From NCBI GenBank assembly GCA_029891345.1, contig CM056995.1, positions 216,880,547 through 216,944,546 of the forward strand: a stretch of 64,000 nt of DNA, written 5' to 3'. Of this stretch, positions 36,240 to 48,944 are shown piece by piece. The translations under genes and the position numbers were made by a program. The stretch comes from Dryococelus australis (taxonomy: Eukaryota > Arthropoda > Insecta > Phasmatodea > Phasmatidae). Position 1 is the stretch's first letter; the number at the start of each line of letters is the position of its first letter. Below the pieces are notes generated by a model. The model worked only from the letters and a program-made list of their open reading frames with translations. It made no database searches and was not told the DNA's origin.

Positions 36240-36430
36240 TCTGCACACGAATCACGTGATAGCCGTGCCGACGTTGCCGAATTCTAAGTGACCCGGTCAA
36301 ATATAAAAACGCCTTTTCAAGCAGACAGCAACCAATGGCAATAAACAAACCACTGTTGGGTGCTTATAGTATTGAAGTCTACTGTGTACTCATATTTTTT
36401 CGCGAAAAATCACTAGCTCTACCTATGGCC
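36240..36430 (+). repeat. Interspersed repeat with TTTTCGCGAAAA palindrome, copy 2
   Basis: Contains AAGTGACCCGGTCAAATATA, AGCAACCAATGGCAATAAAC and TTTTTTCGCGAAAAATCACT in this order. I associate this layout with an interspersed repeat seen in insect genomes. Ends are not defined. Confidence 0.35.
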
Positions 36431-36848
36431 TAAAGTGAATACTAAGGGTGGTACACTTCTTTTAAGTTGGACCTGGAACCCTTGTTTATTGCAAATATAG
36501 AAGATAATATTTAAGATGGAACACCGATTGTTTGGATAATGGTTAACTGAACAAAGATCTTGAGCACACAATAACACTTATCGCTGCCATGATAGTATTC
36601 CATGTAAACAATCACTGTTATAACCTATATATTCGTGTTTTACTTTCAAAATAATATTTACCAATTCGTGACAGGTGGGGCACACACAGTATCCAATTAC
36701 ACACTGTTATCGCAATTGAAGGGAGGGGAAAATTCCAGAGATAGGGGTACACTACAGTGGCATTGTAATAAACATTTTTCCTACTACAACTTCAAAAACG
36801 TTTACCTTCCTTAGAATTAATTTTAAGACCGTAAGTTGTGTGTGTGTG

Positions 36849-36849
<1 letters not shown>

Positions 36850-36893
<44 letters not shown>

Positions 36894-36894
36894 T
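36850..36894. repeat. (TG)n(TA)n microsatellite
   Basis: Short GTGTGTAT run, then about 20 TA units. Confidence 0.95.
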
Positions 36895-37007
36895 ATCTCC
36901 TCCCCTTCTGAGAATATCGTGTATTCCGACAGTGGCGAGATTTGCTGGTATCACAGACCTCCTCTCGCCTGCTAGAGTTTCCGATACGTTTAGCGACGAT
37001 TAAAGAA

Positions 37008-37671
37008 TGTTCTGGGGAGACTGGCTGGCGCCTCAGCCCTCCGACGCATCAAGTGAATTGGTGAAGATTCTTGGTGGCGGCCTAAGAGCTATATATACTG
37101 CCGCAACCCAGCGGCCGGCAGTCTTTGATGGAGGCAGCCTGGCAGTGTGCGCGAGCGAAGTTAGGTGTGGACGACGATTGGAGATTGCAGGACAACGGCG
37201 AGTGAGGTGTTCGTGGCTTGAATCTACGAGAGGGTGTGAAAGCGACGAGCGAAGCCTACTGCGCGTGAGGGCACTTGGAGGACTCTAGAACATTGTGACT
37301 GACGGGATGTGGACTGAGCTGAGGTGGGACTAAATGGAAGTGTAATACAGATTTTATTGTAAATATTCGAACTGTCAAATATGGACGCACATATTTTGAA
37401 ATAATAGAATAGGTTAATACACTGTCTAATGGGACTGATATTTAATTATTTTATTTAATTTATTTGCTTGTGGTGTTTATAAATTGTATTAAATTGGAGT
37501 AATTAGTTGTGAACAGTAAGTGATTGTGCGATTTTGAGTTAAGAGAATTTTTCTGTAGTTATTGTAAATAAAATATGTAAATTATAATTAATTATTTTAT
37601 TTTATTAAGACCTCCATCCCTTAACGAACTTGGTATAGCCCACTAAATTTCTAGAGACAGAAATTGTAACA
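37008..37671 (+). mobile_element. Candidate solo LTR
   Basis: Starts TGTTCTGGGGAGACTGG and ends AAATTGTAACA (TGTT/AACA ends, 664 bp). It contains a TATA-like GCTATATATACTGCC at about 37089, a GC-rich leader, and AATAAA near 37567, the expected order of an LTR promoter and polyadenylation signal. The 5-bp flanks (AAGAA, ATATG) do not match, so limits or type may be wrong. Confidence 0.4.
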
Positions 37672-37727
37672 ATATGTTTTCAACTTCTTTTCTCGTGATT
37701 AACATGCAGCCCAAGTTTTTCGGTCGA

Positions 37728-38093
37728 ATTTAGAAACACTCTGTATTTCAACGACCACACTGAGTGCCACGCGCCCAGTGATGTTGGTAATGACTAGGAG
37801 AAAGTAGTACCATCTCTTAAATTTGAGTTGAAAGTGTCAAGTAAACATTTGTGAATACTGAAATTATTTATTTTGATTTCTGTTTTTTTAATGGATTAAA
37901 ATGTAATGTCAAACATATTTGTAAAAATATCTACTTTTATAATTATTTCACAATTTAATCCAGCCGACGCATCAATGAAATGATGAGAATCAGAGCAATG
38001 TTAATTTTGCATAAGGTGGGAGAATACACACCCTGCCTACAAGTTAGACCTTAAGCAGGAATTTCAAAAGAGCTCAGTTTATCGCAAACAGCC
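37728..38093 (-). mobile_element. TIR MITE family, subfamily A, copy 6 (reverse, truncated)
   Basis: The reverse copy keeps the left TIR (GAGCTCAGTTTATCGCAAACAGCC at its plus-strand end) and core blocks (AGTGATGTTGGTAATGA, TTTGCATAAGGTGGGAGA). The other TIR is missing; it begins within the core. Confidence 0.75.
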
Positions 38094-38094
38094 A

Positions 38095-38367
38095 GAGATA
38101 GTGAGTGAGTGAGTGAGTGCAGAGATTTGGACGGCTCTTAACAGCGAGGTCTAGAGAGCCGATGAGGGTAATTGAGATGAGTATGGAGCAACGCCGGAAA
38201 TACAAGGCGGGGGGAAACGGGAGATCCCCGAGAAAAGCCACCGACCAATAGCATCGTCCAACACTATTCCTACATGCGAAGATCCGGAGTGACCCGACCG
38301 AGTATTGAACCCAGATCGCCTTGGTGGGAGGCGAGCAGGCTAACCGCTCAGCCACCGCGGCCCCCCA
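38095..38367 (-). mobile_element. tRNA-derived SINE, copy 3 (complete, minus)
   Basis: On the minus strand: head GGCCGCGGTGGCTGAGCGGT (A-box region), B box GGGTTCAATACTCGG, body as in copy 1, and a tail of GTGA/ACTC tetranucleotides at 38099-38118. It abuts MITE copy A6. Its accidental open frame (AVAERLACSPPTKAIWVQ) is SINE sequence, not a gene. Confidence 0.85.
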
Positions 38368-38495
38368 TACGTGAGTGTAATAGCTTTGCGGTCCCTTTGT
38401 TGTGGTCGCACCCATCCGCTGGTTGACTACACAGTTATCGAAGAACGAGCACTGCTTGCCTGGTGACCTCGTGCTGAGTAACATTCCCTATTATA

Positions 38496-38726
38496 GGTCG
38501 TTCACGGTAAAGTGAGCACTTTTGAAGCCCTAGTTACTTTATTCTTTCAACCAATTTATATCCTTCCACCACTTGTTAGTTTAAACCCTGTCATGTGAGT
38601 TATAAACACAGTGTATACATTCACCAAACCCAAAACCAAAAGTCCGAGGCCACAATGTAATGTATTTATTGGTTATTATATCTGATGAAACAGCTTCAAG
38701 AAGTGCTCACTTTACCGTGAACAGCC
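38496..38726 (+). mobile_element. TIR MITE family, subfamily B, copy 2
   Basis: Ends GGTCGTTCACGGTAAAGTGA and TCACTTTACCGTGAACAGCC, with TA on both outer flanks. Core as in 5517-5746. Confidence 0.88.
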
Positions 38727-38758
38727 TACAGCTGAGCTACCAGCTGGAGGCTATGTTA

Positions 38759-39023
38759 CACCGAGAGAAAGGCCAGCAACATATTTGCCCAAAAATACAT
38801 TTAGTTGCCGCAACGAAGTATTCTGTTGAGTAAACAAAACTTGTAAAGCAACTACATTATTTCTTTTTTCATCAAACAAAATACACGCTTGAATAAACAA
38901 AATCTCTGTGTTGGGCCAAAAGTACTGTTTCAATAACAAAATATTTTACTTCCCTATACAAACACTTAATTTCGTTGCGCCAAACAAATTTTATTTTATT
39001 GAACAAAAACTTTTTTCTCAGTG
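38759..39023. mobile_element. Short MITE with CACYGAGAAA termini (Chapaev/CACTA-like)
   Basis: Left CACCGAGAGAAAGG and right, inverted, CACTGAGAAAAAAG, with TA outside each. 265 bp, AT-rich, rich in CAACAAAA-type words, no coding sequence. It lies 32 bp from the end of MITE B2. Superfamily assignment is from terminal bases only. Confidence 0.6.
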
Positions 39024-41390
39024 TACCAGGCGCTGACTGACGAACGGCTCACTGCCATGTTGCTGGCTAGTGACGCTATTTGACTGAAGATCGCGCTACA
39101 AGCAGCTGCAGATGGTCCGTGAGGAGGTTGGGTCGCTGAACTGATATGATGCAAGTGAGCAGTCGTCCTCTAAACACTTGGGTGGAGAGGCGGGAAAACA
39201 CACCCACGGTGTCGCCGGTACGTTTTCGCAGAAGGGCAGTAGCGACAGGCAGCTGGGGTTTTCCCCGAAGATCTAGCGCGGTATCCTCGCCAGGATTCCA
39301 AGGCGATTCCCAGCTTTGCGCCTCGCCTCGCGAGTGGCTGGCACACTTGGGAGTTGGGGGACTCCTGCGGTCCGATTACAGGCCCTTACACAGTAGAAAA
39401 CTTTTAACATTTTGACTTCACCATTTGACTTTACGTTTGCTTTCCGACATGTTTCTAATGGAACTTGACTCAAGGGAAGTTTCACAGGTAAATTCAAGCA
39501 GTCTTGACTTTATGATTTCGAAAAGTTTAAAATTAAATAAAAAGACAAGCAGCCATTTTGCCGAGAATCTAACAGAGGTTGTGTGGAAAGTGTGTTATTT
39601 TATTGTAAGGCGATTTTAATTTCAGTAAATCAAACAAAGTATTTCTTAAATTAAATATATGGCAAACAAATATAATGTGAGGAGGAAATATCAATTTATA
39701 TTTTTGAATAAAGTAAACAAGTGAGTTTTTGCTTTGAAATGTACTTTTAACACAAATTTTAAGGCTATTTTTTAAAAAAAGTACGTAAAATGCATTTCTA
39801 GATAATATGATAATGATAATATCGATTTGATTGAAAGCATTAATCCTTAATTCGATATTAATCCGATCAAATTTTTAAATCGTAAAAAGGGTTCATTAAG
39901 AGGGTTAATCAAAAAAGGTTAGTTTTTAATCGGATCATTTTTCTTTCTTTCTTTTTTGGTGGGGGTATCAGCAGCTCGGAACGATGTTGATGGTGTGGTT
40001 TCCTGGAGGCGACTGACCAGAGAGGTGGGTTTCAATGTCTTATATAGGTGTAGGGTTGAGTGCAAGAGTGGCCTAACGCTAATTTTTTTATAATTTTTCG
40101 ATTTTTAGGTGATTGGAGGGATGTTGGTGGTAGATAGCCAATTTTTACATATATATTTAACACACAAGAGAATTTCAGAGTGTTTAAACGATTTCTAAAA
40201 ATGGCCTAAGTGTAAATGTTATGTTTTTTGGTGGGATATTGCTCATAAACGGTAGATAGGTGACTTTGAAAGATGCCATTTATATGTTAAACGATCTGTT
40301 TTCGGAATACAATTAAATGTTAGCGAATTTCAGAGTGTTCTACGTTGTAGTATTTTTATAAAAATTCGGTGGAGAAACAACCAAACTATTTAGCCACCTC
40401 GTTGAAAGCCACTGTGAAGTTTATCAGGAAACTGGGGTATTTTTAATATGTGTGGACATTATCGAGAAAATAATTATGATTATCAATCAAGGCTTATGAC
40501 CAAGGTGTAGAAGAAAAATATGTGTAACCCAGAATGTGTGTAGAAGAATACGTGTTTGGCCTTTTTACCTAGAGAACTTACTCTCCAACGGCGTATTGGT
40601 CGTCTCAGGAACACTGCAAGGGCATCTGCATGCACTGGCATTCACAACATATAAAACTTTCAAACTTTTCAAGAAGCGCATAATTTATGTTATCATTACT
40701 GTAAAAGAAAATCTGATAGGTGTGGTGCAGCATTGCCAAATAAAATAAATCAAAATGTTAATAATTATCTTCAATCCAAAGCAGAGAAAATAGAAATTAA
40801 AAATAAAAATTAAAACTGTTAATCTGAGTAAAAAATTCAATCAATCAATTAAAATTTTGTGCTATGCAATTTATTCAAACTTATTAAAATATTCATTCGC
40901 AAACAAGAATTACTTAAATTTAAAAATAAAGGAATATTGAATGTATTTAAGCTGCTTTAAAATAATTAGGTAAACTGTATATTTAATAAACTGAGTTCAT
41001 ATTACTAGTGTCTGTAGTTCAATCGCCTCTTAAACAAGTTCTACGCAGTGAACTCCATTAAACCATAGCATTACACATTCTGATCACTATCCCACATATC
41101 TGACTTAAATTCGTTATATCTTCAAAAATTATAGCAAAAGTCTCCAACAAAGTTAAGTTTCAATTAAACGCTAGTTTTTCACATCCAATTTAAGATCAAA
41201 TCAATCTATGTTCAAAAGTTTGCTCTGGTTACTAGCTCAAATTGTTTAGCATAGGACTACTGGACTGAATTAACAAGTGGCATCTGTGATGTTACATAAT
41301 CTTTTAAAAATCATATTAACTGCCACAAACATTTTGAGAGTAATAATAAATCTGTCAAAGACACTACCGAACACAAGTTTATATGTCCGA
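39024..41390 (+). other. Stretch without recognised gene
   Basis: 39050-39410 is GC-richer, with an 89-codon open frame (39146-39415) I cannot place, probably part of another dispersed repeat. The rest is AT-rich. Two related segments near 40125-40200 and 40250-40350 share ..AATTTCAGAGTGTT..., a weak two-unit repeat. Confidence 0.4.
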
Positions 41391-44300
41391 AAATTAGGTG
41401 ACGTCATCTTAATTTGAAGTCACACTGACGCTACCAGCATGACGTCGTGGCATCGGTGCTGGCTCTGCTTATAGCCAGCATCCACTCATAAAATTAACTA
41501 ACGTAGCTAGGCTTTGGCCTCTTCTTTATTTGCCAAGCTAGCCTGTATATTATACTCACTTCAGGGTACCATAACACTGTCCTAACTTATGATGATGCGG
41601 GGGACTTTTGCACATAAAATCCCGGCCCTCGAAACCATGTCTCTAGATCGTCAGATCCGTACCCAGACGCCCCTGACTTCCGGCATCGCCGTTATAAAGT
41701 CTTATCAATGGAACTCAGCTACTTCCGGTCCATTACATCTCAAAAATAGCTTAACACCAAATACAATAAAATGGCGAATAAAAGAAAACAAACAGTACTG
41801 AAAATAAAAATAATAAATACTAGAACGTGAAAAACTCTGAAAAATCATAAAGTCACATACAAAAATTAACCAGCTAAAAAACTCAGAATAATATTCTGGA
41901 TTACCATAGAGTAACCTACATTAACATACAAACATTGAAAAAGAATGGTGGGTCCTGGCTTAAATTGAACATTAAAAAATAATAGTATCAAATATGTAAA
42001 ATTGCATAATTATTCCAATTGAAAAAATAAATGTTTAAAAATAGCCAAAAATATGTAGGTTTCAGGCAGTAGAAAATAATACACTTGTTAATTTGCTTAG
42101 AAATTAAATTTACACAAGAGAGAATTTTAACTACGTGAATAAAATCTGATGTTGACGTGTGCAAATTCAGTAAATGAAATCCAGCTAGTCAGTATGAATA
42201 AATAACACATTAACAATTTTACACGATTCAGCCTGTGAATACGATTTAAACCAGACACAATCACGTACCTGAAATACAAAAATAAGTCTGCTCGAAGTAG
42301 GAATGAATAGTACTTACATCGAGCTGTGAGTAGATACGTGTAGCGCATCCAATAGGCAACTGTTATTAAATTACGGTAAATGTTTATGAAATTTACTGCA
42401 CTTCTTAACACAAACTGTATTTTCGTCTACCGAACACAGAAATCAATTACTTATCGAAAACACAGTATATCGATTCTAAAAGAAAAAAAATAAGTTAACA
42501 CACATAATTTATATTTTCGTGATAAAATACTACATAAAATTGTGTCTATCACTAGAGATGGTCCGTAGTTGAGCTAACCTGCGTTCGTAAGCTCGTCGGC
42601 CGCCAAGCGTCTAGAGGTGCGGTGTTTAGGAAGGAGCTGACAACTAACACATATGTCTTCCACAAGCATTGAAGAACGACTGAATATGGTGCCGACTGGA
42701 AGAGCTGAGGTCAATTCGCTCCCTGCACCCCCTCCCCAACCCCTCCCCACCAACTCGCCGGAGTGCGACCCCAGGCTGCCCGCGATCATCAAATGTTTTC
42801 AGTAATTACTCAAGATGGCGACAGCTGCCTACTTGCGTGCACATCGGGAGGACCCTCCCTGCCACCCTATCCCACCTTACCCCTCAGAACCGGCCCGAGT
42901 CCAGAGGTACATGACCCTGTCCAGCCACCCTCTAACACCCCTTCTCACTGAGGTCCTGGGGGTCAGTCACCCAGGCTACTTGCGAATGTCAATTGTCACA
43001 ACTGATACAAGTTACTCTCCGATTGGGCCCCACTCGCTCGTAGGCACCCTCTCCCTCCCTAACATACACCCCTCATCTTCACAGCTGCTCCGGCTCCACA
43101 ATGACAACCACCCCCTCCCACCGACACTATTCAGTATTCAGAAAATGTATTTTCTAGTGTTGCTTCCCCTGCTTCTACTTACCGGTCCTTCACCCCCAGA
43201 GCGTTTCCTCGGTTATGAACAGTTTTTTTCACTTCAAGGCCAAAGCGACGGTTTCCCTAGGGAAATAACAGTAGATTTTGAACTGACCTGGGCTATTTCC
43301 CCTCTCCTTTACTAAGTGTTATTTTCGCTCGGACACTGAAGCTTTCTTATATATTTCGGAAGGCAAGAGGCTAGTGCTTTATCAGCAAATTAAAAAAAAA
43401 ACATCACATCTCCTGCCAATAAAACTTTATTTGTCTTCATCACTAAGAAATACATTCAAAATGATTTTAACACAAAATAAATTCAATTAAAAATATAAAC
43501 TGTTTTCCACCAAACTATTTTTCCCCATTTTCCAGCAATCTTTATTTCCGTTTCACAGCAATCTTATTTAGGTTTAAACTGACCACTGTTTAATTTTCAT
43601 ACCAACACAGCTACAAGACATAATTTTTAAATCGCTAAGATGTTAAACATTGAAAGAACACCATTTTTCAAGCACGTATTTATATTCAAGTTTTAACTAT
43701 TACGTTATACGCAAATACTCAAATTAAAACTTTATTTTGAACCATTCAAAACATACGTTAAACAAACATCTTGGAAAAGTTGTTTTAGTTTCAATTCAAC
43801 ATATATTTATTCGTCTAGCAAAAAAAAATATGTATTTCACGTATAGTTTTTCCTAGCCGCGCGCCTCTATCGATATCCGCCTGCTTCCATCCGCCCGACA
43901 ACTTTCCCATCATGCCCAGGGGCTGGTGCTTCCCGACGTGCATGCGCGACAGCGGGAGGAAGTACTTCCTCCATCCCTCCACCCCCTGCCGCATCCAACA
44001 AATTTCACTCCACGATGCACATCGAACTGGTTACAGCTAGCCTACACTAAACACCATGCTTTGCGACCTGGGTCACCTATTTTTCCCAGCGCAAAGCTTT
44101 TGCGATTTGTAAAAGTTGAGTGGACTGTGTTTACAATACTACATTTCAATTTAAGTCCAGTATTAAAAATTTTACATTAAACGTTTTTTTAAATCTTATA
44201 TTGTCAAATTTCTACGCCTTCAAAACATTTATGAATTTTACACCATGAAAATCAATAACGATTTTCGTATAAAAAGTTTTTAGCGTGGGGAATACTATTT

Positions 44301-45049
44301 TGCTCTCTTAAAATTATCCACTTTCCAAGAACTGTAGCGATACAAGCAAATAAATATAATCTACTACAAACAATTCTGAAACCCAGATAAGTATTGTAAT
44401 AAACTAACTAATTATGTTACAATTAAAAAAACACGAAATACTATAGAAATCTGATTCGAGAAACAAATCCCGGGAAACATTATCAAACTTCCAATTATTA
44501 TGTCATGTTACAAATATGTTCTAAATAACATTAAAATAGAACCACATCCCAAATGCCTTTAAGTAAAAATTTAAAAAAATTTGATTTCCAGGAAATTAGA
44601 ACAACGAATTAAACAAATTATGTCTTAAATGTCTTTGAACTGTATAATTCCACTAGATTTTATTCCAATACAAATAAATGTAACATCACAATCAAATACG
44701 TCACATTGAAAAAGAATCTATTGCTACAGAATACTACCCAAACACACCGAATTACAATACATACCAAATACACCATATTAGCACCTAAATGTGCATTTCC
44801 AATCTATTTCAGATATCAATTGAATTACATATCAAATGTAACAGATTATCACCTAGATGTGAATTACGTCATAACTAAAAGATTAAATCACACATTACTA
44901 TCGCTCCATCACTAATCCAATCAACAAGGGGATTGATTACACAATAAACTGTATATTCAATCTCCATCCAGATGTTTATTAAATCAAATAACATATAAAT
45001 ATAATTAAAAATCTTTATTTAGTATAAAAACCATTTACAAATATTGTAT
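41391..45049 (+). other. Stretch without recognised gene, two C-rich islands
   Basis: C-rich plus-strand islands at 42710-43240 and 43850-44000 stand out from AT-rich DNA. The first contains a 166-codon frame (42815-43315) with no motif, repeated Pro/Leu/Ser and no signs of selection that I can judge. The rest is AT-rich. Confidence 0.4.
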
Positions 45050-45815
45050 TACAATCTTTTACGGTCTTGATTCTTTACCCAGAAGTTGTGTGGTTTTGAG
45101 AATCCTCGCAATCCAACCAAGGACATATATTTCTTCCTTTTAATGATTTTATCAACCAAATATTCATTTTGAGAAGTAACTTTTAGCAGTTCATGTTCGT
45201 AAAATCCTCGTTTTATTGGTTCTCCTCCCTTATGTTTCTATGTAATTCATTCTGTAATTTGGTTGTCTAATTGAAATAATTTTAAATATTTCAAAATTCG
45301 AATTCACCATAAATTTCTTCTCAAAGACCCCTTTCTGCTTCGATATGCGTATAAATTCCCCCACTTTGAACTTTGGTTACTTTTTTGTCGATATCTTTAA
45401 AATTACTATAAATAATTTTCATTTAACTATTATCCATAACATCTTTGGGAGTCATCTTGATAATTCTGTGTTATCTGGAATTATAAAATTTAACTATTTC
45501 AGGCAAAACGTCAAACCATTTGTAAGTCCCCCTCAATTTGAAATATTTATAAATTTACTGCTTAATCCATTTGTTGTAATGTTCCACAACACTCGCTTTA
45601 AACTCCGAATAAGTTGTGTAGTGACTAATGCCAATTTCAGTCATTAGTTTCCAGAACGGTGTAAAAAACAAATTCAGTTTCTCTGTCGGTTTGAAGCAAA
45701 TTGGGACTTCTCTCTTTCAAAACGATCTTCATTGCATCGGTAACCTGTTTTCCAGTTTCGTTTTTCAAAGGTTTACCCCATTCATTTTTCGAATAAACGT
45801 CTATTACGGTTAAAA
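45050..45815 (-). pseudogene. Polinton/Maverick-type integrase relic
   Basis: Minus strand, in order: VIDVYSKNEWGKPLK (core block with catalytic Asp), TGKQVTDAMKIVLK, and LLQTDRE (second Asp block). Decayed core follows, then EEPIKRGFYEHELLKVTSQN and YLVDKIIKRKKYMSLVG, the C-terminal chromodomain-like part ending near NFWVKNQDRKR. This layout is typical of the retroviral-like integrases of Polinton/Maverick elements. Stops and shifts occur throughout the middle and the N-terminal part is absent. No polymerase, ATPase or capsid gene was seen nearby. Confidence 0.7.
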
Positions 45816-47119
45816 TATATACGTAAATAGTATATGTAATTATAGTTTCTTGTTCGAAAATTACTTATTATTGTAAAATGTTGCATAATTTTACTTTAAA
45901 TCCAAGCTGTCATTTGCATTGCTTTTAAACAGAATAGTATTTAACATAGATATTATACCTAGGTTTCAGCTACTGTTGAAAAAATTTCATAGTATTTTTG
46001 CTATTCTTATAAGCATTATGGCCCGATAATTTTAAACAGATATTCGGTTGAAAGAAGTGAAGTGTTTAATCCCTCTTAATATTGATCCATGTTGGTCAGC
46101 GACGTAGCCATGCAGTAAATGGTTCATGATATTTTCATGTAGTGCAATTTACAAAACTATATTGATAAAATTGTATCTTCTAAAATATAAACATTATAAA
46201 ATATAATAACATTACGTATATAAATTACGCCTCTGTGGACGGCATATAACTATGTTTATGCAGCATTTCTGTTTTTATAATTTCGTTTAGTATCGTTTTA
46301 GAAAGGTGGGAAAAATGTTTTAAATTATTTTCAACAAAGAACTTTCACCATAACTTAAATAAATTTCCGTGACCTTCATCCTTTTTCTGTTATGAATATT
46401 CTGAGAAACTTGCTCATAATTTTACTTTTCCTATGTGAAAAGTTGTAGAAAAATATTGAAAATGCATGCCTTAGCTGAGAAAGGAACCCAGGTAAACAAG
46501 TTAAACTTATGTTTTGTGTCATCAACATGACAACTACGTATATGAAAAGGATTTCAGTCATGGTGTACGAGCAAATATGACAAGTTTGTTGCTTTACTTA
46601 AACTTGATGCTTGCTACTTCATGCCGACTGCGTAAGACCTTGGTCTTTCGTAGTCCATTGCGTGAACACTAGTCCATCCAAAATAATTCACCAATATGCA
46701 CGTAAAAATTCAATTCATCCTTCACATTTCATAAGCTACCATCTCCCATCCATCTCTTCAAATAAAAAATTTTTCAGCATCTTACTTTTTACGCTGCAGA
46801 TTTATGAAAATGTTTTGCATACATTTATAAAATATTTTCTTAAGGTACCGTGGTACCTACGTTCATGAAAATAACATATGAGTGATGGCAAGGAAGGTGC
46901 TGTGCATCATTCTCCAAAAAATGAAACCATTATCATGAGTAGGTTTGCCAGCAACGGTCAGTTAAGTTTATACATTTTTTGCGCGCTCCGAGCATCGTTC
47001 CCTCCTTGCCGGTCTTTCTTCCAGTCTCCAAGACTGAAACAAGCTCCGCCCCTAGACTTCGGCCGGCACTCTACACATCTCGGAGTAGGGCCGCTCCACA
47101 TGTTTACTATTCATAACCT
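45816..47119 (+). other. Stretch without recognised gene
   Basis: AT-rich to about 46900, then mixed composition leading into the Tc1 relic. No supported frame. Confidence 0.45.
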
Positions 47120-47610
47120 TCTCGGGATAACCCCCACGAAACATGGGCGTTATCGTTTGGGGTAGGAACTGGATAATTTCGGCTGCTAGGAATTGTGGGT
47201 CGCTCTGAACAGCAACCGTACATCAGGGGAGTTTTGGAGGCTGAACTCGCTCCATTCCTTCAGCACACTCCTGGAGGCTGATTACAACAAGACAACGCCC
47301 ATCCACTGTTGTCTTCGAAGCTAGGAAAGGAAGATACCGCTTCCGGCCCGCATACTCGCCATGATATGTCACGTCTTGAACATGACAGGGATATGGATAT
47401 GCTCACTCGGCGACTAGGCAATCATACTCATTCAGCAGCCAGTACCAATGAACTTTAGACTCACCTAGAAGTAGCCTGACAAGAGGTTCTCCATGAACAC
47501 AGTCGATGTCTGTTTGATTCGATGCGATGGCATGCAACAGCTTTTATTGCATCTCATGAAGGCTTTTCGTGCAATTACTGTTGCTTCATTGCGCTGAAAC
47601 GTTAATTGTT
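47120..47610 (+). pseudogene. Tc1-like transposase C-terminal relic
   Basis: Plus strand: GVIVWGRNWIISAARN (weak), then in another frame LQQDNAHPLLSSKLGKED (second catalytic Asp). MSRLEHDRDMDMLTRRLGNH follows, corresponding to the PIEHLWDML block with Glu present, then SRCLFDSMRWHATAFIASHE near the normal C-terminus. Several stops interrupt it. N-terminal DNA-binding part and TIRs not found. Confidence 0.7.
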
Positions 47611-48582
47611 CGTTTGTATTCCTATTATTAATAAGTGTACTAAATTTACTTTAATTCTGGCGGCTTTTCCATGGTGTAGTATTTTTCACAAACGTAGGTG
47701 TAATAACTACTAATTCCCTAGCAGAAATAAGACAATATTCGCTGACAAATCCTCATGGGCTACCTCAAGAAATACATGTAATATTGATACAAATATAAGG
47801 CTCTGTAATTTTGTACTGTCACTTGTTTAGGGAATTTTCGCACATTGATTTTATATAGCGATCTTTGAATTTTCGCAAGACATAAATCGTACCAGGTAAC
47901 ATTTAAAATTAACTGAGATCAAATCTTTCAGCATCCTTCCGTTTATTCGTTTAATAAATAAAATCTTTATGTTACAGAATGAGTACAGTTGAGACTTTTA
48001 GAAGTAGTTATGCAGGAAATGTGAAATTAGTATACTTTTTGGCTGGGCATGATATATAGAATTTAAAAAGGTTAAAAACTGTTAGGAGTAAATATAATGA
48101 CAATTTTTTTTGCTCGAAGCCCTAGTAATATCTGGTAATTGTCTGCTCTCCCCAGCTCTAAAAATTCACTATATGTACTTAGAAATTGTAAGTTTCCTGC
48201 TCGCAACGTTCACTTATTTTTGGCTTTGCAATTTAAATATGTGCGGATACTGTGAAATGTTAGAGCCACAATTTAGGCTGTGGCCTCGGCTTTGTAGACT
48301 CAAGGTTGGCAAACCTCAACAGCGCAAAAGAATTCCTAAACCAGCCTAGCGCAGCGGGGCGTGTCAGTGAACAAATGATACAGGAAGTATGTGTTTTGCA
48401 TTTTTACGGTTGTTTACAGAAAGGCCAATGGCGACGGCAACTCTCCATTTCCGTGGGCTTCGAACCATCTGATTGGCGGACCGTGCTCGTAAATTCTTGA
48501 TGATGTTGGGAGCTGAGCTCACACTGACTGTTACCGGCTCAGTTATTGCACCGAACAATCGTTTACACCTATGGTTTCTATA
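47611..48582 (+). other. Stretch without recognised gene
   Basis: AT-rich, with short open frames near 48110-48500 only. Confidence 0.45.
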
Positions 48583-48814
48583 GACTATGCACGGTAAAGT
48601 GAGCACCTTCTGAAGCCCTCTCACTTGTAATAACAGTCAATAAATATATTTTATTGAAGCCTTAGACGTTAACATCCGAGTCCAGTGAAATGCACACACT
48701 TCGTTTATTCCTTACATGGCAGTATTTATGTTAAAAAGCTGTGGAAGGATAAAAACGGCCGATAGGAAAAAAGAAACTAGAGCCTCAAAAGTGCTCACTT
48801 TACGGTGAACAGCC
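48583..48814 (+). mobile_element. TIR MITE family, subfamily C, copy 2
   Basis: Ends GACTATGCACGGTAAAGTGA and CTCACTTTACGGTGAACAGCC, flanked by TATA on both sides. Core as in 14454-14687. Confidence 0.85.
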
Positions 48815-48944
48815 TATAACACAAGCGACCCTACATGCTTTTCAGTGTCGTTAGGATTTTCACGATGCTCCCCCCTCCTCATTTTCATCATTGTTTTTCC
48901 TTTACACTTTCTGTAAGTAAAAAAACACAGTACCTATGTTTATG

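Noticed and set aside
38074-38484. 136-codon minus-strand open frame
   Set aside because: It is translated SINE copy 3 plus flanks, not a gene.
41291-41576. Possible short LTR (TGTTA...TAACA ends)
   Set aside because: Ends are short, flanks do not duplicate, and there is no second copy in the window. TATA-like words on the minus strand are not enough.
42815-43315. 166-codon plus-strand open frame
   Set aside because: C-rich DNA with few stop codons. No domain, splice context or repeat logic; a second overlapping frame is equally open.
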